Source: Caprimulgus europaeus (Eukaryota; Chordata; Aves; Caprimulgiformes; Caprimulgidae). From it: a stretch of 64,000 nucleotides of DNA. Below the pieces are notes generated by a model, which saw only the letters and a list, made by a program, of their open reading frames with translations, was not told where the DNA came from and ran no database searches. Numbering within the stretch: the first letter of the stretch is position 1; the number at the start of each line of letters is the position of its first letter. The stretch lies in assembly GCA_907165065.1 (NCBI GenBank), contig OU015528.1, forward strand, positions 68,863,474 through 68,927,473, given 5' to 3'. A program made the position numbers and the translations under genes. Shown in pieces: positions 1-12,700 of this stretch.

Positions 1-714
1 GAGAGGCTAAATGCAATGTACAAAGATTTTTAAGGGTGAGACTGTATAAACCATCAGTTAACAAGAGTAGGTTTCACAGTCAGCTCTTTATCTAACACTT
101 TTTTAGGGACAAATCCTGCTGTTGTCTCTGAAACTGCTTCCTCCATAGTAGAACTGGTCCCATTCTGTGCACAAAAGGAGGAAGAGAAGTCCAGATGGCT
201 GCAGGGCCAGGTCAGCTGCTTGGCCACAGCTCAGCACTGCAGGGGACCTTCGAACAAAGGGTCAGGGCACAGGACATGCACTGACTAGGCTGAGGAATCA
301 GATATTAGAAGATAGTATCATGATATGCCAAATCCTTATGAAAAGATTGTTTGGGCTGGGCCAGAGGAGTTTTGTTTCTCTGCTCCAGTACCAATTATTC
401 AACTCCCAGATATCCAAGACAAAAGCCAGATGGAGAATTTGCTCTCCAGTGACCTAAAATAATGATAAATCTATTTGTCACACTAGACAGAAGAATGTAT
501 TTGAAAAGTATTGCTGACAACCTGATTTTGAGAGACCTGTGCGTCTTCTAAACTACTGATATTGTCTAACACCACAAAAATGCAGGTCAGTTAATATAAA
601 TCATAACCAAAAAAGTCTGGAAAGAAGAGAGTCAGTTTGTGACATTGTGGCTTCTCCCTAAATTACAACTAGGGTATGCAGGAAAATTCAGCAGGCAGGA
701 AAAGAAATACCTAC
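1..714 (-). other. GSAP intron 17 (part) at the left edge
   Basis: On the minus strand this follows the exon 17 donor. I searched for the next human segment (SSYWSVYSE...) and found no open, correctly phased and spliced match. It is either off the window or too diverged to see by eye. No repeat was recognised. Confidence 0.5.
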
Positions 715-784
715 CAATGATAAATTCTTGAATGGGATCAAAAGAATGACATGTTGACAGGTTCTCAGAAATCCACCAAATAAT
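715..784 (-). CDS. GSAP: GSAP exon 17 (residues 439-461)
   Basis: The exon encodes [20 protein letters not shown] then FII, plus one base, between a GACAG acceptor and a GTAGGT donor. The human sequence is IIQWISENVSACHSFDLIQE then FII. This is the last exon I could place. The next one must begin with two bases of a split codon and is not convincingly present before the left edge. Confidence 0.95.
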
Positions 785-3700
785 CTGTCAGAATGAGAAC
801 AGGGTGGTTTGTCACGTCTCTCTAAGCATGTGTTGTAAGAGACTGTAGAAACTTGTTTACAGTAGGTAACATGAAGTAATGATACAGAAATAAAATGTTT
901 TCAGGAAAGCCTTGACCAATAAAGCAGTTTGGGCAGCCCAGCTGATGAGCCTCTTGGCACTGTGAAAAGGTACATGTGAATCAGGATTTTTCTTCTTTGG
1001 CTGATGATGACTTGACCTTGCTTTATATAAGACATTAGTCACTGAATAAACTTAAAGGAGGTTCTTTTCCCACCTGCATTTCCAAGTCTGCTGTGTGTTG
1101 GAAGTACAACAGAGCACAGTGTAGAGCAGCCAATCTCTCGCTGTCTCGTTTGCTGTTCTGTAGGAACTGCAGTAGGGCGCTGCCACTGATGCTCACAGCA
1201 TACACACTCCCTACGTGGCAATCCAAGACTGTTGACGTGAGCGGGGACCGGATGTAGCAGTTTTGCAACATGTCGATTTTTGCATCCTCACCTGAAGAAC
1301 ATTGGTTGGAGAATAAAAAGGGCTAACAACATAAAATTTGCCTGCTACCAGTATTTCTCTTAAGACCCACAGGTCCCCAGCAGTAAGAAATAGTCTGCCC
1401 CTTGTACGAACTACCCTTATATTATGTTGAAGAGGAAGAGGAATGGTACTGGCTGGGTAAAGGAAGTAAATTAAGAGCACAGTCCATACTCAGTTCTCTC
1501 CTTCCCTACTGCTGAAGCAGAGAAGGTGTACAGATTTGAGGCTTATAATGCGGTCATAGGACAAATCAGGGTACAGAGGATGGAACAGAGAATGGAACAA
1601 GGCTAGTAATAGAGCTACAACACTAGAATTAGCACCTAAGCATATTAACACAGTTCAAACTGCTCACATGCAGAATCACAATACAAACTTGAATTGGTGG
1701 ACCTCTTAACAATCAATCTCAATGGCCAGAACAGAAAAGTTCTGCTCTATGATTACTGATTGAAGTATCAGATCAAATCCACTTTCTTTATGCTAGTTGT
1801 TTCACCATCACAGTACTATACAGGAGGATTCCAGACCCTGTGCATCAGAGAAATCAGGTTCATCACACAACAGCGATGCTTTCCACTCATTGCTAGCAGA
1901 ACAGTATTTCCTTACATACATACAACAGGTATTAGGTTCCTGTGGTGCTGCTCCTGCACCAGTTCCCACTACTTACCTTTCCTTCATGCAATCAAAATAA
2001 CAGCTTTCTGTTTTCAAACACAGGCCCCTCACTTCCAAAAATAACCCACTTCCCATAAAGACGTGTTTGTTGGGAATGAAATAACATGCCTCTCAGATGA
2101 GACTCTAAATCAAATTGCATCAGCCTGATCAGGTGAAGGAAACACAGATTTCCTCTCCCCACACCCTCCAAACACACACATTTAGAGCAACTCAATTGGA
2201 GGAAGGAAATGTAAAATCAAATTTACATCTCCATGTGAAATTTGAGAACAGTGGAGGACCAAGAAGCATGTGCAAAGATGGGGGAAGGGAAACTATGAAA
2301 CCAAGGCAAAGAATTTCAAATTCAGTGACAGGTCTTCTTCCATTCCATAACAAGCTAGAAGTACATAATAGATGAAATATGAAATGTCACTTCAGATTCT
2401 CTTTTTAAAATCAAAAGTGGCAAAAATGACACTTATTTTCTCAATCTCTTTCTTTCTTCTTCAGAACACTGTGCAGTAAAGCAAAGTTGAGAAATACAAC
2501 TTTCAGGTAAAGAAATTTGAACAAGTTTCCACTGCAACAATAAAATTAATTCAAACAGCAATTCAAAATTAATTACCGTACCTGTCAGAAACAAGCTATA
2601 GCACAGCAGGTCAGGATGCTGAATATTCAGGAGGTGCAGGAACTGGCCAGGCAAATAAGCAGCTACATAGTAGTCTATTTAAAGAAATAACAGTGGTTAA
2701 TTTAGCACTTGTTCACTTATTTGCTTTAAGAGGCTGTTTCACATTATTCTCATCTTGGTCCACTTCTCTCTGACGGAATTGATTATATCTAGGAAATATA
2801 AAGGAGTTAATTAAAAGCTGTTGTTGTATTAACACAGGAAACACTAGCAATACATTTGGGTTTCCAGGGGAGGATTCAAGAGGCTTGAGACACTCCAGAA
2901 CTCAGTAGCTGATCTCCAGTGCAGATTCTGAGGCAATTTCAGAGGAAGTTGCTTACTAGTAGTGAGGTATTGCAGTATCAAATGCCAAACAGAAAAGTTA
3001 AGCAAAAAAAAAAGCAGCAAAACAACACAACTACTTAAAGTCAAGAAAATAAATCCCTTCCTTCTAGAGAAGGGTTAGTCATTTGTATCCCTGCTGGGGA
3101 CAGAGAATGGCAGTCACAGAGTGAAATAACAAAAGTAACCTACCAAGATTCATAAAAGCCACTTCCTTCAATTGATGAGATTCTGTTCTTTCTAGAGAAA
3201 CCGTGAAAGTTTTGTTGTAACCTGGGGAAAAATAATAATACTTTAAAAATGCCCAAACAATAAACACCATCTGTTACAAGCCAAGTATAACTTTATAGCT
3301 AGAAACTTCAGCGGTGCAAATACACCCAAACAGGGATATTTTAGACTGTTTTACAGGCTTCTCTGCACAGATAGATTTACTTCACCCCAAACAGAGCTGT
3401 TGCATACTTAGTAGACCTGCACCCAGACAACATAGTTCTTCAGTTTGCAGAAACTGGCCATGCACTGCACAGCCTACATTTGTGTTTAAAGAAGCATTCC
3501 ATCCCAGAGCAAGCTTGTGTAAAAATACCTCCCACCAAAAAAACCCCTAAACACAAATCCTTCATGTAGTAGCTATGCTTCACATTTTGGTGATCATTCT
3601 ACTGCTTGAAAGAATTTCAAGTTTGTTTATCTGCATGCCCTGTTGCAGTAATTTAGTTCAGCTGTGTTGAAACATAGGCTGATTTCAGACCTGCTGTGTT

Positions 3701-6700
3701 TGCATGGGCTTTGCATCAGCACAGCTGCTATTTTATTCTAGATTTGCACCACACTTTCTGGCATCCAGTAAGGATGACATAGAGCCCTCAAACTTCCTCA
3801 GTCTCTGAGAAAAGCTGAAGATTAAAATAACTAAGGAGAAAATGCCCAGCCTCCAAATGTTCATGCTGCAATATCCTAAAGGCTGAATGTTGTCATGATC
3901 AGCATGCTACTTAATACTGCATGAAAATTCAAGATCAAGAAAGACAGATCCACAGGACCACCAAAGAAAAAGCAGATCATGAGCCATGCTTCAGCCACTC
4001 ACCCAGGACTTGGAGTCCTGACCCTAGCAGAGAGATATGCTTTATCAGTCTCATACAACTGATGAATTTTACATGAATCAACAAGAGCTCTGCACCAAAC
4101 AACTCCACTCCATGAGCTAGTCAGTGTCACCATATTTATCCTCAGTTTCTTCATGGTACAGATAGGGATGTACAAGGGCCATGGTTGGCTCCAAGCAATG
4201 CAACCACCCTTCAGTTACACATCAAGCACATCTGGGGAAATCAGCCCTTCACAGCAGAACAATCAGAATGCTGCCATGCCCAAAATGATCTTTTCCGATT
4301 TGTTAATGCCTTCAAGAACACCAAAATGCAGCTCATTCAATCCCACAATGTTACAGCAGCAAAGTGACATGTCAGTGCAGCTCTGACACATGAAAATTTC
4401 CTAACACAAAAAAGCAAACACTGAAAGTAAAACAGAGGTATGTCATCCACTTGACTACGGCTACTCCATACTATGCAGCTTCTCAACTGAGAAAAAATTT
4501 GCCTTTCTCCTCCATGTATCAAATCAGAAAGATCTTGCTAATGACAAATTTTGCTCTGATCAGCATAAAAGTGTTCTTTATTATTTTCAAGGAAAAAAAA
4601 AAACAACCTAAGTCTTAAAATTAAGAGCTAGAGCACCATTTACATAGCAATTTTTCTTACAGTCAGTGGGTGTTGCACCTCTTGCTGTGAAAACAACATG
4701 TTGAAGTGGAAGTCTAAACAGACATCCAAGCTAAGAGCTGTTGGCTTTATTTCCCACACAAATGCCTTATGGCCTAAGTACAACACATCTGCAAGCTCCC
4801 ACAGATTTCACTGATATTTGTGCTCAGCACACTATAAAGTCTGGCTAGAAACAAGGGACCAAATTAATAGCCACTCATGAGGCTGCTAGTTTGAAGCTAC
4901 TCGTTTAGCATCAGGCAGGAAGTCTACAGCAGAAAAGTCAACCCTGCAGCTAAAGGCAGCTGCTATCTTTAAACACCAGCCACAGTAATTTATTGTCTGC
5001 AGACTTTGGTAGTTATTTGTTTTGCAAGGCATTCTGTGACTCTTTCAGCAAAGTGACATTCTCCAAAATAAAGCATAACTTAACAGGTTAATCTTACCTT
5101 TATGCAAAAAATATATGGAGTATGTTACTTCATCAGGAATATCAGAAGCTAGACTGCAACACACACACAAACCTCCTAAAAAAACAAAAAGGGAAAAGAA
5201 AATTTACTTGTCCACCTGAATACCTAGACATCTTTACATTGCACATAACTAAAGCAAGACTATTTTAAATCAAAAGCTAAAAATAATCTCAAAAAAGGTA
5301 AAGATTACAGAAATAGATATTACATATCTCTAACCATCATTTACCTAATGACACACAAAATAAGAGAGAACAGAGGAGGCAACAGGGCACAACAGAAACT
5401 GACATGGCCAGTTCTTCTTTTTAGAAGTACATTTTTAGCCCTTCCCAGTAGAAATCAGACTTGCAGCCAGAAAACCGATCAAGCCTTTCTCTCCACAGAC
5501 TGCCTCAATCTCTAGATATTTTCTGCTCAGAGACTGTCAAATATGCACAGAATGACATAGTAAAACACAGCTTGTTTGCTTTCTGAGTAATTTCGTAATG
5601 GCAGCAGCATGATATGCTACCAGAGCTTTCTCACACTAGAAATGACAGTTACTTCTCCCCTTCCCAGTCCAAAGACCTGTTAACTCCTTTTTTAGGAAAA
5701 AGAGTCAGTCCTTGGCACAAGCTTATTTCAGCCAAGGTACTCTGTGTAGGAATGCTCCCCACTCCCAGCCTAATTCTAAATCAGACTGACAGACTGTTTT
5801 GACTCCTCTGAATGACAGCCCTCCCTCCATCTCTTAGAAAAACTTTAATCCACTTACTCCGACACTTTGGCAAGCTGCTTCGGCATTCATGTTAGAAACA
5901 GCTTCCAAACCACATTATCCCAATACTGCTGGGAAAGCTGTGCCACAACTGTGGCCATTCACCTTTTACCTTAATTGAAAGTTTATCACTTAAAAGAAAA
6001 AAAAGACGGGGGAAAAAAAAAGGTAATACTAATGCAGACACTCTTCTGTAAGAAAATAAAAGTTTATGTATATGAGGTATACCGGAAAAGGTGCAGTATG
6101 GAAAAAGTGCAAGTACAAAAAAAGCACAGCTACCAAGGTGTTTTACTTGGTTAAATGTCTCATACTTCAGACCACAAAGCTGCACCATAGCTGTGATACA
6201 GACATGGCTGAGGCATTTCACACTTCTGGGGAAAGTAAATACTTTCTTGAGATGCATTTTTTTTTTCTGTGTATTCTTAGCTAATTGAATATTGTTTGAT
6301 AGAGTTTTGCTTGGATGTTTGAGTCATTTAGACAACAGACAGGGCATTTTGCCAGAGCACTTGGCATCTTTCAGAGCATGCATAATTTTTGAAGTAGCAG
6401 CATCAGGACTCACAAGGAAGACTGGAAAAGCTCCAGCAACCCACAATGCTGTTTTATTATCAACAGCTCCCGTCCAACACTGCAAGTTTCCTTCTTGTAT
6501 GCTGGAGGCTAGTGCATACACTGTTCTGTAAATTGTGTCACATGCAAGTAAGCCAGTTCAGACTGAAGTGTTGGTGGGTACATATGCAAGCTGATCACAA
6601 AAACAGTGGCTATGGGGGACTCTTCATAAGACATGTGTCCTTCAACTCTAGGACACTGGTCTGAATGTTAACAAACTGAACTATGAACAACAGAAGATAT

Positions 6701-9700
6701 CAAATGGTGCTTCATAAATACAGACAGAAACACGACAGTCTCAGATCAGCAAGTGCCCAAGCAATGTTATATCCAATAACATCTTGGAAATCCCATTAGA
6801 GCAGCCAGAGACTGAGAATATAAGACAAATTCCTTTCCTATCCTTACCAGTGCCCTCTGCAAATTCGAGCTGGGGTGTGCTGATGCAGGGAAAGCTCGTT
6901 ATCCTATTGCACCTATATGGTGTTTTAGGCAAAGGCAAAACCAAGTCTTCTACACTGTCCATTTAAAAAATCATTTTCAAACAGTAAGAACTGTAGCTAA
7001 ATGCTACAACGCGAGAAGACTCTCACAAAGATATATTTGGATGGAGTCTATATTTTCATGAGTAAAAGAGAAAAGATAACTAAACCACAACAAAGTAAAA
7101 AAAAATAAAGCAATCACAAATGAAGTTCTACTCATACAGGGTAGCAGTGAGTTACTACATTCAGCAGAATTAGGGAGACATCAATTACAACTCTGCCACT
7201 TGATAAATAAACATCATACCACTGAAATCATAAGAGTCTCCTATGAAGATACGAAGTTCTCCCTAGGAAATTTTATCTTCAAATTCCTCATTTCTGTTCA
7301 TGCAGAAGCATAAGACATAAGGTTGTACCAACTTCTCAACATGGCATCCGAGTGTCACAATTCAAATATGACATTGCAGCAGTGCACTTTGTCTAGTTGT
7401 ACTGGCTCAGGAGTGACTTGTCTCACCTAACCTCAGCCACCCAAACATCTCTCATTTAGAGAGATCTCCTATATAGCAAATGGAGAAATATGGATAGAAG
7501 CAATTACCCTCTGGAGATGCCTATTTCTCTCTATAAATATAGTCGAGATGCTTAACTGGGTAAACTTAAGGTAAAGTTAGGTGATGGCAATCCAGGGTTT
7601 ATGTCACCTTACTGCCTGAATTTTTTTTTAATGGTAAGCAAATTTAACTGAAAAGTACTTCTAAAGCGCTAAAAGAAAACATAACAGCCCAGTGTTGTTC
7701 AAATAACCACTGAATTCTGGACATACAAAGTTAATTCTAAGACCAGAACTGCTTGATCTCAGCCAATCTAGAAGTACATAGGGGTTTTTATCTGGAGACA
7801 TTTCGTCTGTGCTGAATATAAGGAACAGGGCTACTTTTCTTCTGCTGCGGAAGTGTGAGAAAGGAAGAGTGATTTCAGAGTTCAGATTGGCAGTGGCCAA
7901 TAACGGTTTTATTGAATGTGAAATTGCATGGAACATTCCATTTTGAAGTTATGCCAATTATTCTTTGCCAGAGATGTCTGAATGGTACAAACAGGGATAT
8001 CGGAATTAATACTTGAAGTATGCCAGCAGTTCTGCAGAAGGCATAGTCTGCACCCAAAAGAGCTTGCAGTCCAGTTTTGTAAATGACCACAAACAAAAGG
8101 CACAAAAGTGAACCCACAGTGGTGTTCTACACCTAGATATGGTCTCAGCACCAAAACCATTTGCTCCAAATTGTCAGTTACTAAAAATGGATTGTGCAAA
8201 GTAATCCTCGGTTTCAAACAACCTTCAATGAAAATCTGCATACAATATCTCATTTAGGAAGTGTAATTGTAAAATTGTGTGTTTCACACTAAGCACAATG
8301 AAAAGTGTGTGTGAAAGGTTCCACACAGAATTTAAATACCACGTTGCCAGATGGAAAAGAACATTTTGCTTCAGGGTAATCAAACAAGTGTTGTTGGAGG
8401 AAGACTGAATTTTATCCTAAACCAAAAAGGTTTTTGCATCTGAACAAACCCTAGAGAACTATAAGTTTAAAAGGAAACATGTATCATAGAATAGAAAAGA
8501 ATATTTTGGGTTGGAAGGAACCTTTAAAGGTCACCTTGTCCAACCCCCTTGCAGTGAGCAGGGACATCTTCCGCTAGATCAGGTTGCTCAGAGCCCCGTT
8601 CAACCCGACCTTGAAAATTTCCTGGGATGTGGCATCTATCACCTTTCTGGGCAACCTCTTCCAGTGTTTCACCATCCTCATTCTAAAATATTCTTCCGTA
8701 TTACCTAGTCTAAATCTACCCTCTTCTAGTTTAAAACCATTGCCCCTTGTCCTCTTGCAACAGGTCCTATTAAAATGTCTGTCTCCACCTTTCTTATAAG
8801 CCCTCTTTAAGGATTGAAAGGCCTCCCTGGAGCCTTCTCTTCTCCAGGCTGAACAGCCCCAACTCTCTCAGCCTTTCCTCATAGGAGAGGTGTTCCATCC
8901 CTCTGATCATTTTTGTGGCCCCCCTCTGGACCCACTCCAACAGGTCCATGTCTTTCTTGTGCTGAGGACTCCAGAATCAGACGCAGTACTCCAGGTGGGG
9001 TCCCATCAGAGCAGAGCAGAGGGGCAGAATCCCCTCCCTCGACCTGCTGGCCACGCTTCTCTTGATGCAGCCCAGGACACGGTTATTGGCCTTCTGGGCT
9101 GCAAGTGCACGTTGCCGGCTCATGTCCAGCTTTTCATCCACCAGGACCCCTAAGTCCCTCTCCATTGGGCTGCTCTCAGTCCTTTCATGCCCCAGCCTGT
9201 ATCAATACCATGGATTTCTCTGACCCAGGTGCAGGACCTTGTACTTGGCTTTGTTGAACCTCATGAGGTTCACACAGGCCCATTTCTTAAGCTTGTAAAT
9301 AGATACATAAAAATATAATATCTACTATATATAATAGATATAATATATACAAGCAAATAAAAAATATATACACAAATCAATAACTTCTTCCATTCTCGGA
9401 CAGGCTGTTTGAATAAGAAATACTCTGTCTTGCTAACAGAGAAAAAGTAGCCTCATCTACATTTGGTACATAGAAACTGGGCTTTCTCATATTTTTAATT
9501 CCTTCCCTCTAATCTTTGCAAGTGTGCTGTCTGCCTTGGTAAGAAAAAAAAAACATGTAAGGAAACTGTAATTCACTTGATTTGCATTAGTGGTCATTTC
9601 AATGCAACTGGTAAATACCTCAGAAGTTTGCCCATGCACATACAACACACCTTAAGAAGCGAGATGTAAAGCCACTTCTGCAACACGTCATATCCCTGTG

Positions 9701-12700
9701 CAACGCTGTAGACTACTCAAAGGTTAATCAGATACCATCTCTGCTTGGCGGTGTGGTCTAATTTAGAAGCTGAAAATGCAGGCGTCTGTGATGAACAGAT
9801 GCCTCTTCAGACGAGTTTTTAATTAAAAAGAAAAAAAAAAAAAAGCAGCTCTTGGCATGCACTAGGATACAGAGAAACTCCTAAAGGTTTAAGGAACATT
9901 TTAGGTTTAAGTTTAAGGAATCGTGTATCTACTGAACCGTTAAGTATCACACACTAAGTTTAGTAGCACATACCTGGACCTTCAAAGTATCATATACTAA
10001 CAGCAATACGAAACTCTTGGAATCTGCATTGCAGCTGCTCCATTTATGCATGTCCACTGTGTAACACCATTATATACTATGTCAGATAGTACCTAGCCAA
10101 AACCTTCCTTGAATTTACTTCCTAACACATTTTTTGTCAGCTTTACCATTAAATTGCACTAACACACAGAAATTACAAAATATATGTAACGTCTTACAAA
10201 GAAATTTAGTAATCAATTATGATTACACTGCATGATAATTATTAGTGGACACCATTTTGACAACACTTGTATTTATTCCTTACCTGCTTTACTTGTAAAA
10301 ACCTGAAGATTCAAAGATTTAGATGCAACATCTTGGTCTTGACAGTAATCATATCCAAAATTCACAAGTCTGTGAGCAAATAAAGATCATTAAATAAATC
10401 ACTTCTTATCCACAGTGATGCATCACAACATAAAGATTACAAGAACTGTCACTATGTAATCAAAACATACTAATTAAATTGTAATCAAATGTTCTCTAAT
10501 GCAAGTTAAATTAAGCTTTAACCAATCCACTCAACACTGTCTAAAATGAGAATCCCAAGACTACATGCTGTTATCAGAAAATAAAAATTGTGATTACACC
10601 CTCAAACATCATATTCATTTACTGCAGCATTGTCCAACCATTCTCATACGTTGAGGAGAAAGCAAGTTCTGATGAAGTACTGGAAATCCAAACATTCATC
10701 AGACCTGAGAACTCAAAGGCCTAACTCTACCATTCTTATGTCTGTAAAGCTACATTTTAATCTGCAATTAGGCACACTAATTTCAGCAGAAATACTTGAA
10801 AAGGAAAGCATAAAAATTGCACTCACATGGAACTTGGTATACCATGACATTCTTTTTCAGTCTCATGCTGCCTGTACTTTAATGGTTTTACATATCTTTA
10901 AAATCTACAAGTCCTATTTTTGCCATGCAGAACATGCCACAGAAGACTGTAGTCAGTCTGCTTTAGCTTTTTGTTGTTTTTGTTTTTTTTTCCTTTGGTT
11001 GTTTGGGTTTCTTTCCAGAAAGGTTTTTGATCCTGTAGGAATTTTCACCTAGGTCTTCTGCAATAATTTTGAAAAAAAAAAAAACTATAGCATTGGGGCT
11101 CTTAGAAGAGTTGGATTTTTTCAGTACAAACTGCAACAGGATACACCGCCCATTTAGGGCAATGTGCACATGCAGGAACACCATGCTGAGCCTTCTGCAT
11201 AACACCAAGATATTCCGAGACCCACAGTTTGGGCCGAGTGGAACTCAACTACCTTCAGTTATTGATATCTCATCCAGTGGTTTTAGCCTTCCTTTTTATT
11301 CACAAAGAGAAATGGTCTCTTTTGGAATGCAAATTCAACTGACTTTCAAAGATAAATCAGGATGAGATGAATTATGACTGAGAGTCAGACCACCCTGACT
11401 AGTTTTTCCTCAAGTAAAAGGGAGTCTTAAGGAGACAAGCCCAGATGCAGTCATTTGCATGGCAGACACAGACAGATTAGCCTTTGAAAGTACAGGCTTC
11501 CTGGAACTAGCATGTTGGAGGAGAATAGAGTACAGGCAGTGTCTCATAGGCTATAAAAAGGAGCTACTGGTCTCCTTGACTGCCCAGCAAAACATGTAAG
11601 AGCAATTAAAAATGGAGAGCTTGCTTTGACAGGAATTTTGACATCAACACTACAACATGCCCAAGATTAAAACAAATAAATGAAATAGGTACAGAATACT
11701 CAGAGGAAGGATGGTTTAACCTACAGCTAGCTCTTCAGACCAACAGTTTTTTAAAATGGCACCAAAAAGCAGGCAAGGATTAAATTACATTTTACAGTTG
11801 ACCCTGATGAAAATGAAAGGAACTGGAGGTTTGGACGCAGTGTTTGCGTTATTCTTATGTTCCAGTACCATGTAGGCAACCACAAACAAAGACACTGTGG
11901 TTTGGACACAAATTTTACTTTGGTTTGCAAAATATTACCCTATATATTAAAAGGAAAGCAAAACAAATATAAACCCCCCTTACTTTATTTGTGTGTCATT
12001 TACAGAAATATCCAGGTGTGATTCCAGCTGTTAAGCAAAACCAAAAGCAAACTGGTTATTTAGTGAGGTCAGCATATCATGATTAATATTTTTGCCCAGT
12101 AAAATAAGTCAAACCCACATTTCACCAGATTAAGCATTTCTACTAAATTTATTTATCCTCCTCTAATCCTTCCAGTCACCCCCAAAACCATAAAATAGAT
12201 TTTTTTTAAGGGGAAAAATTAAATAAATAACTAAATTGTGAGATATTTAAGCTCCTGCATTAGAGCAAATTTTAGCCACTGGGACAAAAGCCTAGTAACA
12301 ATTATATGTTCGACAGCTGGAATTCTTATGTTCTGTTCTCTGTATACTGGCCACAACAGATTTTCCTCTCACTTAAAACTGACATAAAATTAGTACCTGG
12401 TTTCTTTGTCTAGTGCATTTGATAACCCTACTTTTCAATACTTGAATACAAGATCAGTATAATGTCATGAATGTCACTTAGTTCTAGGTCAATACCTGTG
12501 CAATTCCACTGAAGTTACCTTACTGTGGCACAATCTGAATCTGACTGAACATATTATTGAAAAAAATATAATTTAAAAAAAACCCCAAAAACCAACCCAG
12601 TTTTCCTCTGCAAAATTTCCAATAATAAAAAACACTGAAACAGACCTCTGTAACAGTGCCTGGAACACCTAATTACATCCAACTCAAAACCATTGTATAA

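Larger units (their letters stand above)
5176..10283 (-). other. GSAP intron 12 (5.1 kb, carries a CR1)
   Basis: The longest intron in the window. It holds the CR1 at 8484-9300, the AT-rich tract just beyond it, and an A-run near 9829-9844. The rest is AT-rich sequence with no recognised feature. A 121-codon minus-strand open frame near 5892-6257 is low-complexity and unlike any protein I know. Confidence 0.6.

Noticed and set aside
115..165. Candidate GSAP exon 18 (minus strand) after a good pyrimidine tract and TGCACAG, or after the nearby ACCAG
   Set aside because: In the required phase the reading ends at a stop within about 20 codons, no sound donor precedes it, and the residues do not resemble the human segment.
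340..400. Minus-strand reading with YWS followed by RETKLL, recalling human YWSVYSET
   Set aside because: No acceptor gives the right phase, and the similarity stops after a few residues. Taken as chance.
5892..6257. 121-codon minus-strand frame in GSAP intron 12
   Set aside because: In the same direction as GSAP, but without similarity to GSAP or phase-compatible splice sites. Exons 12 and 13 already join correctly without it.
10630..11052. 140-codon plus-strand frame in GSAP intron 11
   Set aside because: Antisense and intronic, with a Phe/Cys-rich tail from T-runs. No coding support.
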